64,000 bases of DNA, taken from Cylindrospermum sp. NIES-4074 (GTDB taxonomy: Bacteria; Cyanobacteriota; Cyanobacteriia; Cyanobacteriales; Nostocaceae). Below, in pieces: positions 16,166-24,904 of the stretch. Position numbers and translations under genes: made by a program. Each line of letters starts with the position of its first letter. Within the stretch, counting starts at the first letter, position 1. The notes below the pieces were generated by a model that did no database searches, was not told where the DNA came from, and saw only the letters and a program-made list of their open reading frames with translations. The stretch covers positions 5,109,677 through 5,173,676 of the forward strand of contig AP018269.1 in NCBI GenBank assembly GCA_003994795.1, given 5' to 3'.

Positions 16166-16771
16166 ATGCATCTGAGATTTTCTCAAGATATTAAGTCCCT
16201 GCTGCAACGCCTAGCTGATCAGCCTCTGACTCTCGGTGATATTCTGGCAGAGACTTCTGAACGGGGTTTTAGTCTGGTAATTGCATTATTAGTTTTACCC
16301 TTTTTGTTTCCTATGCCACCGGGTTTTACTGGGCCTTTTGGTGGTGCTTGCTTGATATTATCAGTGCAGATGCTTTTGGGGAGGCGATCGCCTTGGCTAC
16401 CTAAAAAAATCGCCAACTACCAATTTCCTCGCGCTTTTGCCCAGGTAATTTTGCAAAATCTGCGCCGAATCACCAAAATTTTAGAGAAAATTGCCCGTCC
16501 CCGATGGGGTAAAATAGCAAATCATCCTTGGGTTTGGCGATTCAATGGCTTTTGTATCTCTTGGTTGGCAATATTGCTAATTTCACCAATTCCCCTGACT
16601 AACCCCTTTCCCACAATAGGTATTTTACTTTTAGCAGTTGCCACCATTGAGTCTGACGGGTTGCTGATGTGTATCAGCTATGTGATTACCGTCTTGATTA
16701 CCTTATTATTTGGCTTTATTGGTTATGCACTGTGGTTAGCCCCCAGTTTGCTGCCTTCTATATTTAAATAA
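16166..16771 (+). CDS. ExoD-family membrane protein
   Basis: The 201-residue protein matches the ExoD family (named from Rhizobium exopolysaccharide synthesis). It begins with a soluble segment (SLLQRLADQPLTLGDILAET) followed by hydrophobic helices around residues 35-75 (LVIALLVLPFLFPMPPG, the family hallmark) and 125-195. It is an inner-membrane protein; the biochemical role of ExoD is unsettled. The ATG at 16166 is used because family similarity begins within a few residues. A hairpin followed by a second similar hairpin lies just downstream. Confidence 0.85.
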   Translation: MHLRFSQDIKSLLQRLADQPLTLGDILAETSERGFSLVIALLVLPFLFPMPPGFTGPFGGACLILSVQMLLGRRSPWLPKKIANYQFPRAFAQVILQNLRRITKILEKIARPRWGKIANHPWVWRFNGFCISWLAILLISPIPLTNPFPTIGILLLAVATIESDGLLMCISYVITVLITLLFGFIGYALWLAPSLLPSIFK

Positions 16772-16775
16772 TAAA

Positions 16776-16800
16776 AAACCCCCTGCCAAAGGCTGAGGGC
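16776..16800 (+). terminator. hairpin after exoD, first of two similar copies
   Basis: CCCCCTGCC and GGCTGAGGG form an imperfect stem immediately after the ExoD stop. The next 30 bases, around TTTTAATTAAGGTGTATCTAC, are repeated after the second hairpin at 16942-16963. U-tract support is weak, so termination is likely but not certain. Confidence 0.45.
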
Positions 16801-16941
16801 TGCATTTTAATTAAGGTGTATCTACTATTTTTATTATTCACCCCCATTTTAAATGTTTCCGGAAAATTCTGCTATATAGATAACTTTTTTGATATTTACA
16901 ATGTGATACAGTTACCTCGTTTAAAAGTTGGTATAATAAAA

Positions 16942-16963
16942 CCCCTAGCCAAAAAGCTAAGGG
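16942..16963 (-). terminator. second hairpin of the duplicated terminator-like sequence
   Basis: CCCCTAGC and GCTAAGGG pair around an A-rich loop. On the minus strand the hairpin follows the TAA of a short frame (16975-17118) and runs into ATTATACC, so it may have served as that frame's terminator. Together with 16776-16800 it forms a direct repeat of about 55 bp. Confidence 0.4.
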
Positions 16964-16974
16964 CAGTGATTTAA

Positions 16975-17118
16975 TTAAGGTGCATCTACCATCTTTTTAT
17001 CCATCTCAGCTGCCGCTGCATCAGGAAGATTTGAAAAAGGCAGCTTTTTTCCATGAGTAGAAGCTGTTAAGCAGCTAGCCAGGTGTAACGTCTTTACGTT
17101 TTGCTGGAAGATTTGAGA
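16975..17118 (-). pseudogene. possible C-terminal gene remnant beside the TnpB element
   Basis: On the minus strand an open stretch of 47 codons ends in ...NLPDAAAAEMDKKMVDAP and TAA, directly followed by a terminator-like hairpin. The composition (Ala/Asp/Lys-rich, helical) looks like a real protein tail, but there is no start codon and the upstream side ends at a stop close to the TnpB element. It may be the tail of a gene lost or cut by the transposon. I do not recognise the family. Confidence 0.3.
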
Positions 17119-17140
17119 TTACCAGAAAAATGGGTTTAAA

Positions 17141-18372
17141 GCCCCGTCCTGGAAGGACGGCTTTTTAAACAAGTATCGCGGATGATGAATCTACTCATAG
17201 TAGAATAATGCTATGAAGACACTGAAGTTTAAACTATACGAAAACAAGAGGAATAGATACCTAAAACGGATGATAAACGCCGCTGGGGTGATTTATAACC
17301 ATTGTATTGCTCTACATAAACGGTACTACCGAATGTGGGGCAAGCATTTGAATAGCAATCAACTTCAATCTCACATTGCCAAACTACGGAAACGCCATCA
17401 ATTTTGGCAGTCAGTAGGTTCTCAAGCAGTACAAGATATTTGTCAACGCATCGAGAAAGCCTATCAACTATTTTTCAAACACCACAAAAAAGGAGTTAGA
17501 CCACCAGGATATAAAAAAGTTAAAAAATACAAATCTTTCACGCTAAAACAAGCTGGTTATAAGTTCGTAGGTGGTAATAGAGTTAAAATCGGGAATCGAG
17601 TTTATCAATTCTGTCTGTCCAGAAAAATCGAGGGAAAAATCAAGACATAAACCATAAAACGTACTGCATTGGGCGAGTTGTTTATGGTGATTGTAGTTGA
17701 TAGTTGTGCTGAGTCAGAAGTCAAATCAACGACTGGTAAAATAGCGGGATTTGATTTTGGCTTAAAGACATTTCTCACTTGCTCTGATGAGACTTTAATT
17801 GAATCACCTCAATTCCTCAAACAGTCTCTCAATGCCATTAAGAAAGCGAGTAAAAATCACTCCGAAAAGCTAAAAGGGTCGAATAATCGTGAACGAGCTA
17901 GGAAAAATTTAGTTCGCCAACACGAAGATGTTTCCCATCGTAGGTGTGATTGGTTTTGGAAATTAGCTCATAAGCTAACAGATCAGTTTGATATTTTGTG
18001 TTTTGAGACACTTAATCTCAAAGGTATGCAACGTCTTTGGGGGAGGAAAATATCAGATTTAGCTTTTGGAGAGTTTCTGCAAATTCTAGAATGGGTTGCC
18101 AAAAAGAAAGGAAAGCAAGTTGTTTATATAGAGCAGTGGTATCCATCTAGTAAAACTTGCTTTAATTGTGGTCATATTTTAGAAGATTTGCATTTATCCG
18201 TTAGAGAATGGCGTTGTCCGTCTTGTCAATCAATTAATGGACGTGATGAGAACGCTGCGAAAAATATTCAAGCAGTCGGGGCATCGACTGTTGGGTTAGG
18301 TGATGTCAGACGGGCGGGAGCCCGCAATTGCTGTTTGACCCCAGAATCTCCGCCCTTCTAGGGCGGGGAGTA
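17141..18372 (+). mobile_element. TnpB-only IS200/IS605-like element
   Basis: The element carries only a tnpB frame and no tnpA. A hairpin at 17144-17160 (CCGTCCT...AGGACGG) lies near the left end. At the right end, hairpins at 18311-18324 (CGGGC-GGGA-GCCCG) and 18348-18370 (CTCCGCCC...GGGCGGGGAG) lie within and just after the end of tnpB, where the guide-like right-end RNA of such elements is encoded. Exact ends are uncertain because this family makes no target duplication. It ends within a few bases of the aroB stop codon. Confidence 0.7.
17213..18361 (+). pseudogene. tnpB: tnpB interrupted by one in-frame TAA
   Basis: Reading from ATG 17213, the frame gives a TnpB-like protein up to GKIKT, then TAA at 17648-17650, and continues in the same frame with TIKRTALGELF to 18361. 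Related TnpB proteins have a sense codon between KT and TIKR, so one nonsense codon splits an otherwise intact protein of about 382 residues. All expected features remain in the second part: RuvC Asp in GFDFG, Glu in CFETLN, Asp in GRDENAAKN, and a zinc finger with CFNCG and CPSC. A downstream ATG at 17684 could give a truncated RuvC-only product. TnpB is an RNA-guided nuclease maintaining the element. Confidence 0.85.
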
Positions 18373-18374
18373 TG

Positions 18375-19469
18375 TCAATGCAATCCCCGCAACACTTGGC
18401 GGATGGTATCTGTTGGCACTTGGTCGGTAACAGTCACTGCACCAATTTGCGTTGGTAAAACAAAGCGCACTTGACCAGATTTAACTTTTTTATCTAATTG
18501 CAACGCGGCAATAATTGCTTCTATATCCACCCCTTCAGGTAATTTAGTGGGTAAACCTGTTTTTTGGATGAGGGCGTTTTGACGTTCTGTATCTTCTTTT
18601 TGCCAAAGTCCCAGTTCTACTGCAATTTGTCCTGCTGCTACCATGCCAATACCCACAGCTTCACCATGTTTCAATAAACGATAACCTGTCAAGCTTTCGA
18701 CGGCATGGCCGATGGTATGACCATAGTTAAGAATTGCCCGCAATCCAGATTCTTTTTCATCTTTGGCCACAACATCGGCTTTTGCTTGACAAGAATGGGT
18801 TAATATGTTGGTTATCAGGTCGGCTTTTACATAGCGGAGTTGGTCGAGATGTTTACTCGCTTCCAACTGGGTAAACAATTCGGCGTCCCAGATGATGCCG
18901 TACTTGATCACCTCTGCCATTCCTGCCCGAAATTCGCGCGTGGGGAGGGTTTTTAATACTTCTGGGTCAATTAATACTCGTCGCGGCTGATGAAACGCCC
19001 CAATTAAGTTTTTGCCGTGGGGATGATTTACGCCAGTTTTGCCCCCAATTGCTGAATCTACCATTGCTAAGAGTGTGGTAGGCACTTGCACAACATTAAT
19101 CCCTCGTAGCCATGTGGCGGCTGCAAAGCCTGTCATATCACCAATAACGCCTCCCCCCAAGGCTACCATTGTAGAGGAGCGTTCTAGACGGTTTTCTAAA
19201 GCGACATCGTAGAGTTTTTGGATGGAGTTGAAGGTTTTGTAGCGTTCCCCTGGTGGTAAGTTGTAGCTGGCAACTTCAAATCCGGCATTTTTTAAGGATG
19301 CGATCGCCTTTTCTCCATAATGTTTAAATATCATGGGGTTAGAAACTAGCAGCACCTTCTTTCCCAATTGCAAGCCGCTCATCTGTTCACCCAGTTGATC
19401 TAAGCTAGCAGATGCGATCGCAATCTCATAAGAATTGGACGGTAGATTTACATTGATCATAGAAGTCAT
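18375..19469 (-). CDS. aroB: 3-dehydroquinate synthase
   Basis: The 364-residue enzyme converts DAHP to 3-dehydroquinate in the shikimate pathway, using NAD and a metal. Family signatures include [20 protein letters not shown], the substrate loop [20 protein letters not shown], metal ligands in [11 protein letters not shown] and the His pair in [12 protein letters not shown] and KHGEAVGIG. Length and motifs fit true AroB rather than the mycosporine or validamycin cyclases. The start [10 protein letters not shown] is chosen at the first ATG; the second ATG three codons later is equally possible. Its 3' end abuts the TnpB element. Confidence 0.95.
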   Translation of the reverse strand: MTSMINVNLPSNSYEIAIASASLDQLGEQMSGLQLGKKVLLVSNPMIFKHYGEKAIASLKNAGFEVASYNLPPGERYKTFNSIQKLYDVALENRLERSSTMVALGGGVIGDMTGFAAATWLRGINVVQVPTTLLAMVDSAIGGKTGVNHPHGKNLIGAFHQPRRVLIDPEVLKTLPTREFRAGMAEVIKYGIIWDAELFTQLEASKHLDQLRYVKADLITNILTHSCQAKADVVAKDEKESGLRAILNYGHTIGHAVESLTGYRLLKHGEAVGIGMVAAGQIAVELGLWQKEDTERQNALIQKTGLPTKLPEGVDIEAIIAALQLDKKVKSGQVRFVLPTQIGAVTVTDQVPTDTIRQVLRGLH

Positions 19470-19622
19470 AGCCTAACCCCAAACAAGCACCAGTGGGCGT
19501 ATTTTAACGCAATGTAGGGAACTGAGGGCAGACGGACACAGAGAGCGAAAGAATATATAACAACTGACAACTAACAACTGACTAATGATTCAATAGATTT
19601 AGTGACTAAAGTGGAGAAAGAT

Positions 19623-19718
19623 ATGTTTGCTGCGATCGCTTATGTAGTTTACTTGGGTGTGTTCTTGGTTATAGCTGCCGGTCTGCTGTTCGGTTTACGT
19701 GCTGCCAAGATCATTTAA
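19623..19718 (+). CDS. petL: probable PetL, small subunit of cytochrome b6f
   Basis: This 31-codon frame encodes one transmembrane helix (MFAAIAYVVYLGVFLVIAAG) followed by LLFGLRAAKII. The 31-residue length and the ending LLFGLR(S/A)AKI are, from memory, those of cyanobacterial PetL, which sits at the edge of the cytochrome b6f dimer and stabilises it. A GGAG ribosome-binding site lies 7 bases before the ATG. It is flanked by the convergently placed bioB gene and by aroB on the opposite strand. Confidence is limited because one-helix proteins are short. Confidence 0.65.
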   Translation: MFAAIAYVVYLGVFLVIAAGLLFGLRAAKII

Positions 19719-19795
19719 TTGAAAGGGTGTAGGGGAAGCAGGGGAGGCAATGAGGCAAGCTAGCAATAGTATTCTTTTGCCTCATGCCTCATGCC

Positions 19796-20806
19796 TTATT
19801 GGCTTATTACCTCTTCCCTCAGCGACACCCTCTCCTGTCTTTGCTGCGGTGGACGCATCTCTAAACCCAGCAAATTCAGCATTTCTCGGTCGGTGTCATA
19901 ATCTGGACAGGGAGTTGTCACCGTTAACATTTTCTTGTCATCGCTGGAAAAGATAGAATTTGCCCCCGCCATAAAGCAAAAAGCTTGTTCCACTTGGGAA
20001 AGTTTCGCCCTCCCCGCACTCAAGCGCACGTCGGAAGTGGGCATAATAATCCTGGCGGTAGCAATCATCCGCACCACATCCCAAATAGGGACTTTGGGTT
20101 GATTTTCCAAGGGTGTACCAGGTACTTGAGAGAGAATATTAATCGGTACAGATTCTGGATGGGGGCTGAGGTTTGCCAAGGTGTATAACATTCCTACACG
20201 GTCATCAACGCTTTCGCCCAAACCAAGAATACCGCCAGAGCATACTGTAACATTGGTTTGGCGGACATTTTCGATAGTATTGAGGCGATCGTCATAAGTC
20301 CTGCTGGTAATGATGGTACTGTAGTAGTCCCGTGAGGTATCCAAGTTATGGTTATAAGCATATAGTCCCGCATCTTCTAGGCGCTTCGCCTGATTCTCCG
20401 TCAGCATCCCCAAGGTACAGCACACCTCTAAACCCATTGCGGTGACATCCTTCACCATGTCCAAGACTTCCTCAAATTGAGAGTTATCCCGCACTTCCCG
20501 CCAAGCTGCACCCATACAGATGCGACTAATACCCGTTTCTTTAGCTTTTTGGGCGATGTTAACAACCGTTTCTTTTTCTAGGAGTGCTTGCGCCTTAACT
20601 TCGGTTTTATAGCGAGAAGATTGGGCACAGTAGCTACAATCTTCTGGGCAACCTCCTGTTTTAATAGAGATAAGCTTACAGACCTGTATTTTTTTTGCGT
20701 CATGATATTGGCGATGCACGCTAGCAGCTTGATAAATAAGCTCTAGCAATGGCATATTATATATCGCCCGAATCTCTACTTCTTGCCAATCGTAGCGTAT
20801 TCCCAC
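19796..20806 (-). CDS. bioB: biotin synthase
   Basis: This radical-SAM enzyme inserts sulfur into dethiobiotin. The SAM cluster motif is CPEDCSYC, and the second-cluster ligands include Cys in [17 protein letters not shown] and VTVCSGGI; Arg in DVRLSAGR is also present. I place the start at GTG 20806 (VGIRYDWQE), preceded by AAGGA, giving 336 residues as is usual for Nostoc-type BioB. A longer frame from ATG 20848 would add [14 protein letters not shown], which does not look conserved. It is transcribed alone and toward the petL gene. No other biotin gene is nearby. Confidence 0.95.
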   Translation of the reverse strand: MGIRYDWQEVEIRAIYNMPLLELIYQAASVHRQYHDAKKIQVCKLISIKTGGCPEDCSYCAQSSRYKTEVKAQALLEKETVVNIAQKAKETGISRICMGAAWREVRDNSQFEEVLDMVKDVTAMGLEVCCTLGMLTENQAKRLEDAGLYAYNHNLDTSRDYYSTIITSRTYDDRLNTIENVRQTNVTVCSGGILGLGESVDDRVGMLYTLANLSPHPESVPINILSQVPGTPLENQPKVPIWDVVRMIATARIIMPTSDVRLSAGRAKLSQVEQAFCFMAGANSIFSSDDKKMLTVTTPCPDYDTDREMLNLLGLEMRPPQQRQERVSLREEVISQ

Positions 20807-20848
20807 CACATCACTATCCTTCTTGTACAATTTATTAAGAGCTAACAA

Positions 20849-21418
20849 TTACAGCATGTGGGCAAAGCGTTTGCCTCAAATTTATACCATCCGACTCTAA
20901 ATCCTGGCGCTGTAGATATTAGCCATCAGCTTATCAAGATTTTGGTTAACTGGCAGATTTACAGTAAAAATCATTGCGTTGCTGGCATTTTTGGGAAAAC
21001 CCTTTAGCCAAATGGCTGTTATTTCTTATATATGGTAATCGAATCGGAGAAACTGCTGCACACTTGATGAAGTATAAGTAAAGAGAGAAAAATACTGTAA
21101 ACTCCGTTACATTGTCTCTATTAAAATTTACTAAATCAGGACTTACGCAAGAACTCTCTGAAACTCTTATTCCTTTATGTCCTTTGCGCTTCCTTTGATC
21201 ATGATTTTGCGTAAGTCCTGTAAATAATTGAATTCCCAGCGTCACGAAATCATCAAATTGCCTCCTACTGCCATAACAGCTAATGTCAAGCTGACTAATT
21301 ATTGCTATAATGATCTCACCATTTTGGATAAAAAATTTAAGCCAAATGCAGTAGGCATGAGATAATTTACGAAAGCCCAAAAATGGTCTTCAAAGATATT
21401 TAATTAATTATCTAATTT
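20849..21418. other. intergenic region holding a compact MITE
   Basis: Upstream of bioB and of the acetyltransferase gene there is AT-rich DNA with no credible gene. A long minus-strand frame (20946-21380) crosses the repeat at 21137-21220 and has no family character. The region should contain both divergent promoters. Confidence 0.5.
21137..21220. mobile_element. compact MITE-like repeat with perfect 14-bp inverted ends
   Basis: CAGGACTTACGCAA at the left and TTGCGTAAGTCCTG at the right are perfect inverted repeats of 14 bp around a 56-bp core. The left arm and core (ACTCTC, TTATTCCT) match the longer copy at 7492-7684. Nothing is encoded. It is the simple form of this family. Confidence 0.75.
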
Positions 21419-21994
21419 ATGAAATCCGAACTGCCACTGATTACAAGCGATCGCCTGTTATTAAGAGTGGCGATCCCAGAGGATATTCCCCATATTATTA
21501 AATACTTCAATGATAACAAAACATATCTCACACCATTTTACCCACGTTGGGCTGATGGTTTTTTTACCGAAGAGTATTGGCAGTATCAAATAGAGAGCAA
21601 TTTCTTAGAATTTATCAATGACCATTCATTAAAGCTATTTATCTATATCAGAAACAAGCCCACGCAGATTATTGGCACGGTCAATTTTAGCAATTTTGTC
21701 AGAGGTTCAGCCCATTTTTGTTATGTAGGATATGGCCTAGCAGAAACTGCACAAAATAAAGGCTATATGACAGAAGCCCTAAAGGCAGCAACTGATTATG
21801 TATTTCAAGAATTAAATATTCACCGCATCATGGCCAATTATATGCCCCATAATCGCCGTAGTGGTAACGTCCTTAAAAGACTCGGTTTTGTAGTTGAAGG
21901 ATATGCTAGAGACTATTTGATGATTAATGGCAAATGGGAAGATCATATTCTCACCAGTCTCACCAATCCCGATTGGCAACCAAACACATATTAA
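21419..21994 (+). CDS. RimJ/RimL-type GNAT N-acetyltransferase
   Basis: The 191-residue protein starts with the family opening TSDRLLLRVAIPEDI and has the acetyl-CoA binding segment YVGYGLAETAQNKGYMTEAL and the C-terminal PHNRRSGNVLKRLGFVVEGY. Members acetylate N-terminal amino groups of ribosomal proteins (S5, L12) or detoxify small molecules with acetyl-CoA; the closest named type is RimJ. It lies 9 bp from the convergent SMI1/KNR4 gene. Confidence 0.85.
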   Translation: MKSELPLITSDRLLLRVAIPEDIPHIIKYFNDNKTYLTPFYPRWADGFFTEEYWQYQIESNFLEFINDHSLKLFIYIRNKPTQIIGTVNFSNFVRGSAHFCYVGYGLAETAQNKGYMTEALKAATDYVFQELNIHRIMANYMPHNRRSGNVLKRLGFVVEGYARDYLMINGKWEDHILTSLTNPDWQPNTY

Positions 21995-22003
21995 TGAATG
22001 AGT

Positions 22004-22675
22004 TTATACAGACTGGCGAATTTGAGATAAACTGCGATTGAGCCAGTCATCATACCAAGCATAAAAACTTAAAGGCTGCTCATCATCACTATCTAGCTGC
22101 AATTCCTCGTGATCAGCGTCATGAAAATATTGACAAAAATTCTCAGAAGCGGGATAAATGCCACTATCATTGGTACGGTCATCTATCCAGATTTTTCCCT
22201 GTTGACCTCCAGTAATCACTAACAGAGCATAAATTCCACAGCCATAATTAGCAATAGTGAGAGTCCCCTGGATCAACTTATTATCTAAGTAAGCATCATT
22301 ATTGATGACAATACCTGCTGAATTTTTAATGAGCAAATCTAAATTATTCCATGCTTCGGTCAGCAAAAATGGTTGAGAGAGAATCTCATAGTTAGTTTGA
22401 TATTGTGTAGTGGTGATTTCATTTGCAGATGCAGTTCCAGAGATTTTGTATAAACCGTATCCTGGACCAGCACCACCGTTACCAACTTCTAACAAGAAGT
22501 TACGATATTCGCTGGGCAAGGTGATATTATACTTAGTCTCAAAAAATTTAATATCTGCGTCCTGCAAACAAGAGTTGAGTTGATATTGATGTGATTCTGA
22601 GCCAAAAACCTCAAATGTGGCATCTAAAATTGCTAATTGAGTCAACTTTTTCTTTAATTGCAAAACATTATTCAT
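22004..22675 (-). CDS. SMI1/KNR4 (SUKH) family protein
   Basis: Residues about 35-190 match the SMI1/KNR4 fold: LPSEYRNFLLEVGNGGAGPG is the family core, and IVINNDAYLDNKLIQGTLTI plus GKIWIDDRT follow. Bacterial members are often immunity proteins against contact-dependent or polymorphic toxins, but many are free-standing proteins of unknown role. I start at ATG 22675 (MNNVLQLKKK) because GGGAG lies 6 bases before it; an in-frame ATG nine codons upstream lacks such a site. No toxin gene is adjacent. Confidence 0.75.
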   Translation of the reverse strand: MNNVLQLKKKLTQLAILDATFEVFGSESHQYQLNSCLQDADIKFFETKYNITLPSEYRNFLLEVGNGGAGPGYGLYKISGTASANEITTTQYQTNYEILSQPFLLTEAWNNLDLLIKNSAGIVINNDAYLDNKLIQGTLTIANYGCGIYALLVITGGQQGKIWIDDRTNDSGIYPASENFCQYFHDADHEELQLDSDDEQPLSFYAWYDDWLNRSLSQIRQSV

Positions 22676-22942
22676 TATCTGCTCCCGATTTTCAAGTAGC
22701 ACGGCTATTCCCAGACAGGGGCCGCTTTCTTTAGCTGAAACTAATACCAGATGTCAGCAATTCAAAATTAGTCTTGGAAACTTCGCTACAGAGAGAAACC
22801 CCTGCAAGCACCTGGCTTAACTTTCCACAAAATTCAAAATGTACAAATCGAATCATAGCGGGTATTCTGTCCATTGACTGGATGCAAATTAAAGGCGCAA
22901 CAGCTTAGTATTAAGGAAATGACGAATTAAGCTTTGCTTGTA

Positions 22943-24400
22943 ATGACTCTGGCTGAAACTCCAAATAACACGAATTCTCACAATCCTTTTCTCACCCTCA
23001 ACTACGAAAGTGCTTTGGAATCTCTTGGTGATGACTTCTATGACGAAGTTACAGCCGCAGAATTTCCTCAACACATCCTGCGTTGGCGCAATGATGCACT
23101 CCTACCACGTTTGGGACTAAATCCTCAATTAGTCAAAGACGAAGATTTCATTACAGCTTTTGGTCAATTTCAAGGGCGCAAACCCTTATTGGCATTGCGT
23201 TACCACGGGTATCAATTTGGTGAATATAACCCGCAGTTGGGTGATGGTAGAGGCTTTCTCTATGGGCAAGTACGCGCCAACGATGGAGAATTGTACGATT
23301 TTGGCACAAAAGGTTCTGGGAGAACACCTTACTCCCGTGGTGGCGACGGTATGCTCACACTCAAAGGTGGTGTGCGGGAAGTTCTGGCAGCAGAAGCGCT
23401 GCACTACCTGGGGGTACGTACCTCCCGCTGTCTAAGCATGATTGAAACAGGTTTAGCTCTCTGGCGAGGCGATGAACCTTCACCTACCCGTTCATCTGTG
23501 ATGGTACGGTTCAGCAGTTCTCACATTCGCTTTGGTACTTTTGAGCGACTGCAATTTTTCCAGCGTCCAGATTTAACCAAAAAGCTGTTAGACCATGTAA
23601 TTGAGCAGTATTATCAACACTTAATTGCTAATAAAGATAGATATGCCCTGTTTTATGCAGAATTAGTCAAAAGGGTAGCGGAGCTAGTAGCCCAGTGGAT
23701 GGCAGCTGGCTTTTGTCATGCAGTCCTCAATACTGACAATATGTCGATTACAGGGGAGAGTTTTGACTATGGGCCTTATGCGTTTATCCCTACTTATGAT
23801 CCTTACTTTACGGCTGCATATTTCGATCATTATAGACGCTATTGTTACAGCCAGCAACCTAGTATTTGCAAATTGAATCTAGAAATGCTCCAAGAACCAT
23901 TAAAAGCGGTGATTGATCAAGCCGATTTAGAGGCAGGATTAGCTGGCTTTGAAGAGTATTATCAGGCTGAATACCGTACTTTGATGTTGAAAAAATTAGG
24001 GTTTGAGGAGTTGCCATATCCAGAAACTGAGGAGCTTTTGCAGTTGACGATCGCCTTTTTGCAAACGAGCCAAGTTGGTTATCATCAATTCTTTTACGAG
24101 ATGGCGCGCACTTTTTCTATTAAATGGCAAGATGAACCGGCTTTTGTAATGAATACTACAGAAATTGTCCCAGCTTTGGGTTCGTCAGCTATTTTTGATA
24201 ATTGGTGCGTGCTATACCATAAAATTCTGAATTATTTCGACCCACAACAGATGGAGCAAATTGCCCAAACTCTAGCTAAATATAATCCGCAAACAGCATT
24301 ATTAAGACCCGTAATTGAGTCAACTTGGGAATCAATTGCTCAGGAAGATAATTGGCAACCTTTTTATGAGTTGGTTCAGAAACTTCAATCGGGAAATTAG
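22943..24400 (+). CDS. selO: protein adenylyltransferase SelO (YdiU family)
   Basis: The 485-residue pseudokinase-fold enzyme transfers AMP from ATP to protein Ser/Thr/Tyr. Motifs include [20 protein letters not shown] (nucleotide-binding loop), the conserved E in [16 protein letters not shown], and the catalytic segment [11 protein letters not shown] followed by FDYGPYAF. The usual HGVLNTDN has Ala for Gly here. The start is the ATG at 22943 rather than an upstream TTG, since MTLAETPNN leads directly into the conserved NPF...LNYESALE region. Length is close to the typical SelO. Redox-stress regulation is known for the family but not visible here. Confidence 0.9.
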   Translation: MTLAETPNNTNSHNPFLTLNYESALESLGDDFYDEVTAAEFPQHILRWRNDALLPRLGLNPQLVKDEDFITAFGQFQGRKPLLALRYHGYQFGEYNPQLGDGRGFLYGQVRANDGELYDFGTKGSGRTPYSRGGDGMLTLKGGVREVLAAEALHYLGVRTSRCLSMIETGLALWRGDEPSPTRSSVMVRFSSSHIRFGTFERLQFFQRPDLTKKLLDHVIEQYYQHLIANKDRYALFYAELVKRVAELVAQWMAAGFCHAVLNTDNMSITGESFDYGPYAFIPTYDPYFTAAYFDHYRRYCYSQQPSICKLNLEMLQEPLKAVIDQADLEAGLAGFEEYYQAEYRTLMLKKLGFEELPYPETEELLQLTIAFLQTSQVGYHQFFYEMARTFSIKWQDEPAFVMNTTEIVPALGSSAIFDNWCVLYHKILNYFDPQQMEQIAQTLAKYNPQTALLRPVIESTWESIAQEDNWQPFYELVQKLQSGN

Positions 24401-24410
24401 TCAGAAAGAA

Positions 24411-24468
24411 GGGTGTGAGGTTTAGGGTGTGGGGTGTAGGGTGTAGGGTGTGGGTGTGGGGTGTGAGG
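24411..24468 (+). repeat. degenerate GTGTAGG/GTGTGGG heptamer array
   Basis: A run of imperfect units GTGTGAG, GTGTGGG and GTGTAGG begins 10 bases after the selO stop. It belongs to the same family as 6852-6886. Confidence 0.85.
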
Positions 24469-24580
24469 AAGCCCCGAACCTGCAACCCTAATTTTAGTCA
24501 AAAATCAATAGTTGAATAACAAATTATTTGTTGTCTAGCTATAATTCGTTATTCAATAGCAGATAGTATCTGCTACCTAA

Positions 24581-24896
24581 TCACTTGAGGTTTTCGACTA
24601 CAATTCGGTTTCTTCCTTGAGCTTTGGCAGCATAGAGCGCTTTATCAGCGAGTGTAATTAAGGTATCTGGACTACCCTTTGGATTGGGAATAATAGTAGT
24701 AACTCCTATACTCAAGGTGACATATTCATCAACCTTAGATTGAGCATGGGGAATCTTGAGATTATGCACTTCTTTGCAGATTAACTCCGCTATATAGATA
24801 GCTCCTTGAGAATTCGTATTTGAGAGAATCACAGCAAATTCTTCTCCCCCATAGCGAGACACTAAATCAGCCGAACGCTTAACCGACAATCCAATT
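24581..24896 (-). pseudogene. REC-GGDEF diguanylate cyclase gene, C-terminal fragment cut off by IS66
   Basis: This piece encodes the second half of a GGDEF domain: signature RYGGEEF, then LSIGVTT and ADKALYAAKAQGRNRIV. It lacks the first half, including the metal-binding segment, and has no own promoter or receiver. Removing the IS66 element at 24905-26451 and one copy of the 8-bp duplication joins it in frame to 26448-27149 through VAKTIGLSVKRSADLVSRYGG. The restored gene would be 338 codons long. Confidence 0.9.
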
Positions 24897-24904
24897 GTTT
24901 TAGC

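Noticed and set aside
20946-21380. 144-residue minus-strand frame
   Set aside because: It crosses the MITE at 21137-21220, has no recognisable domain and its composition is not protein-like.
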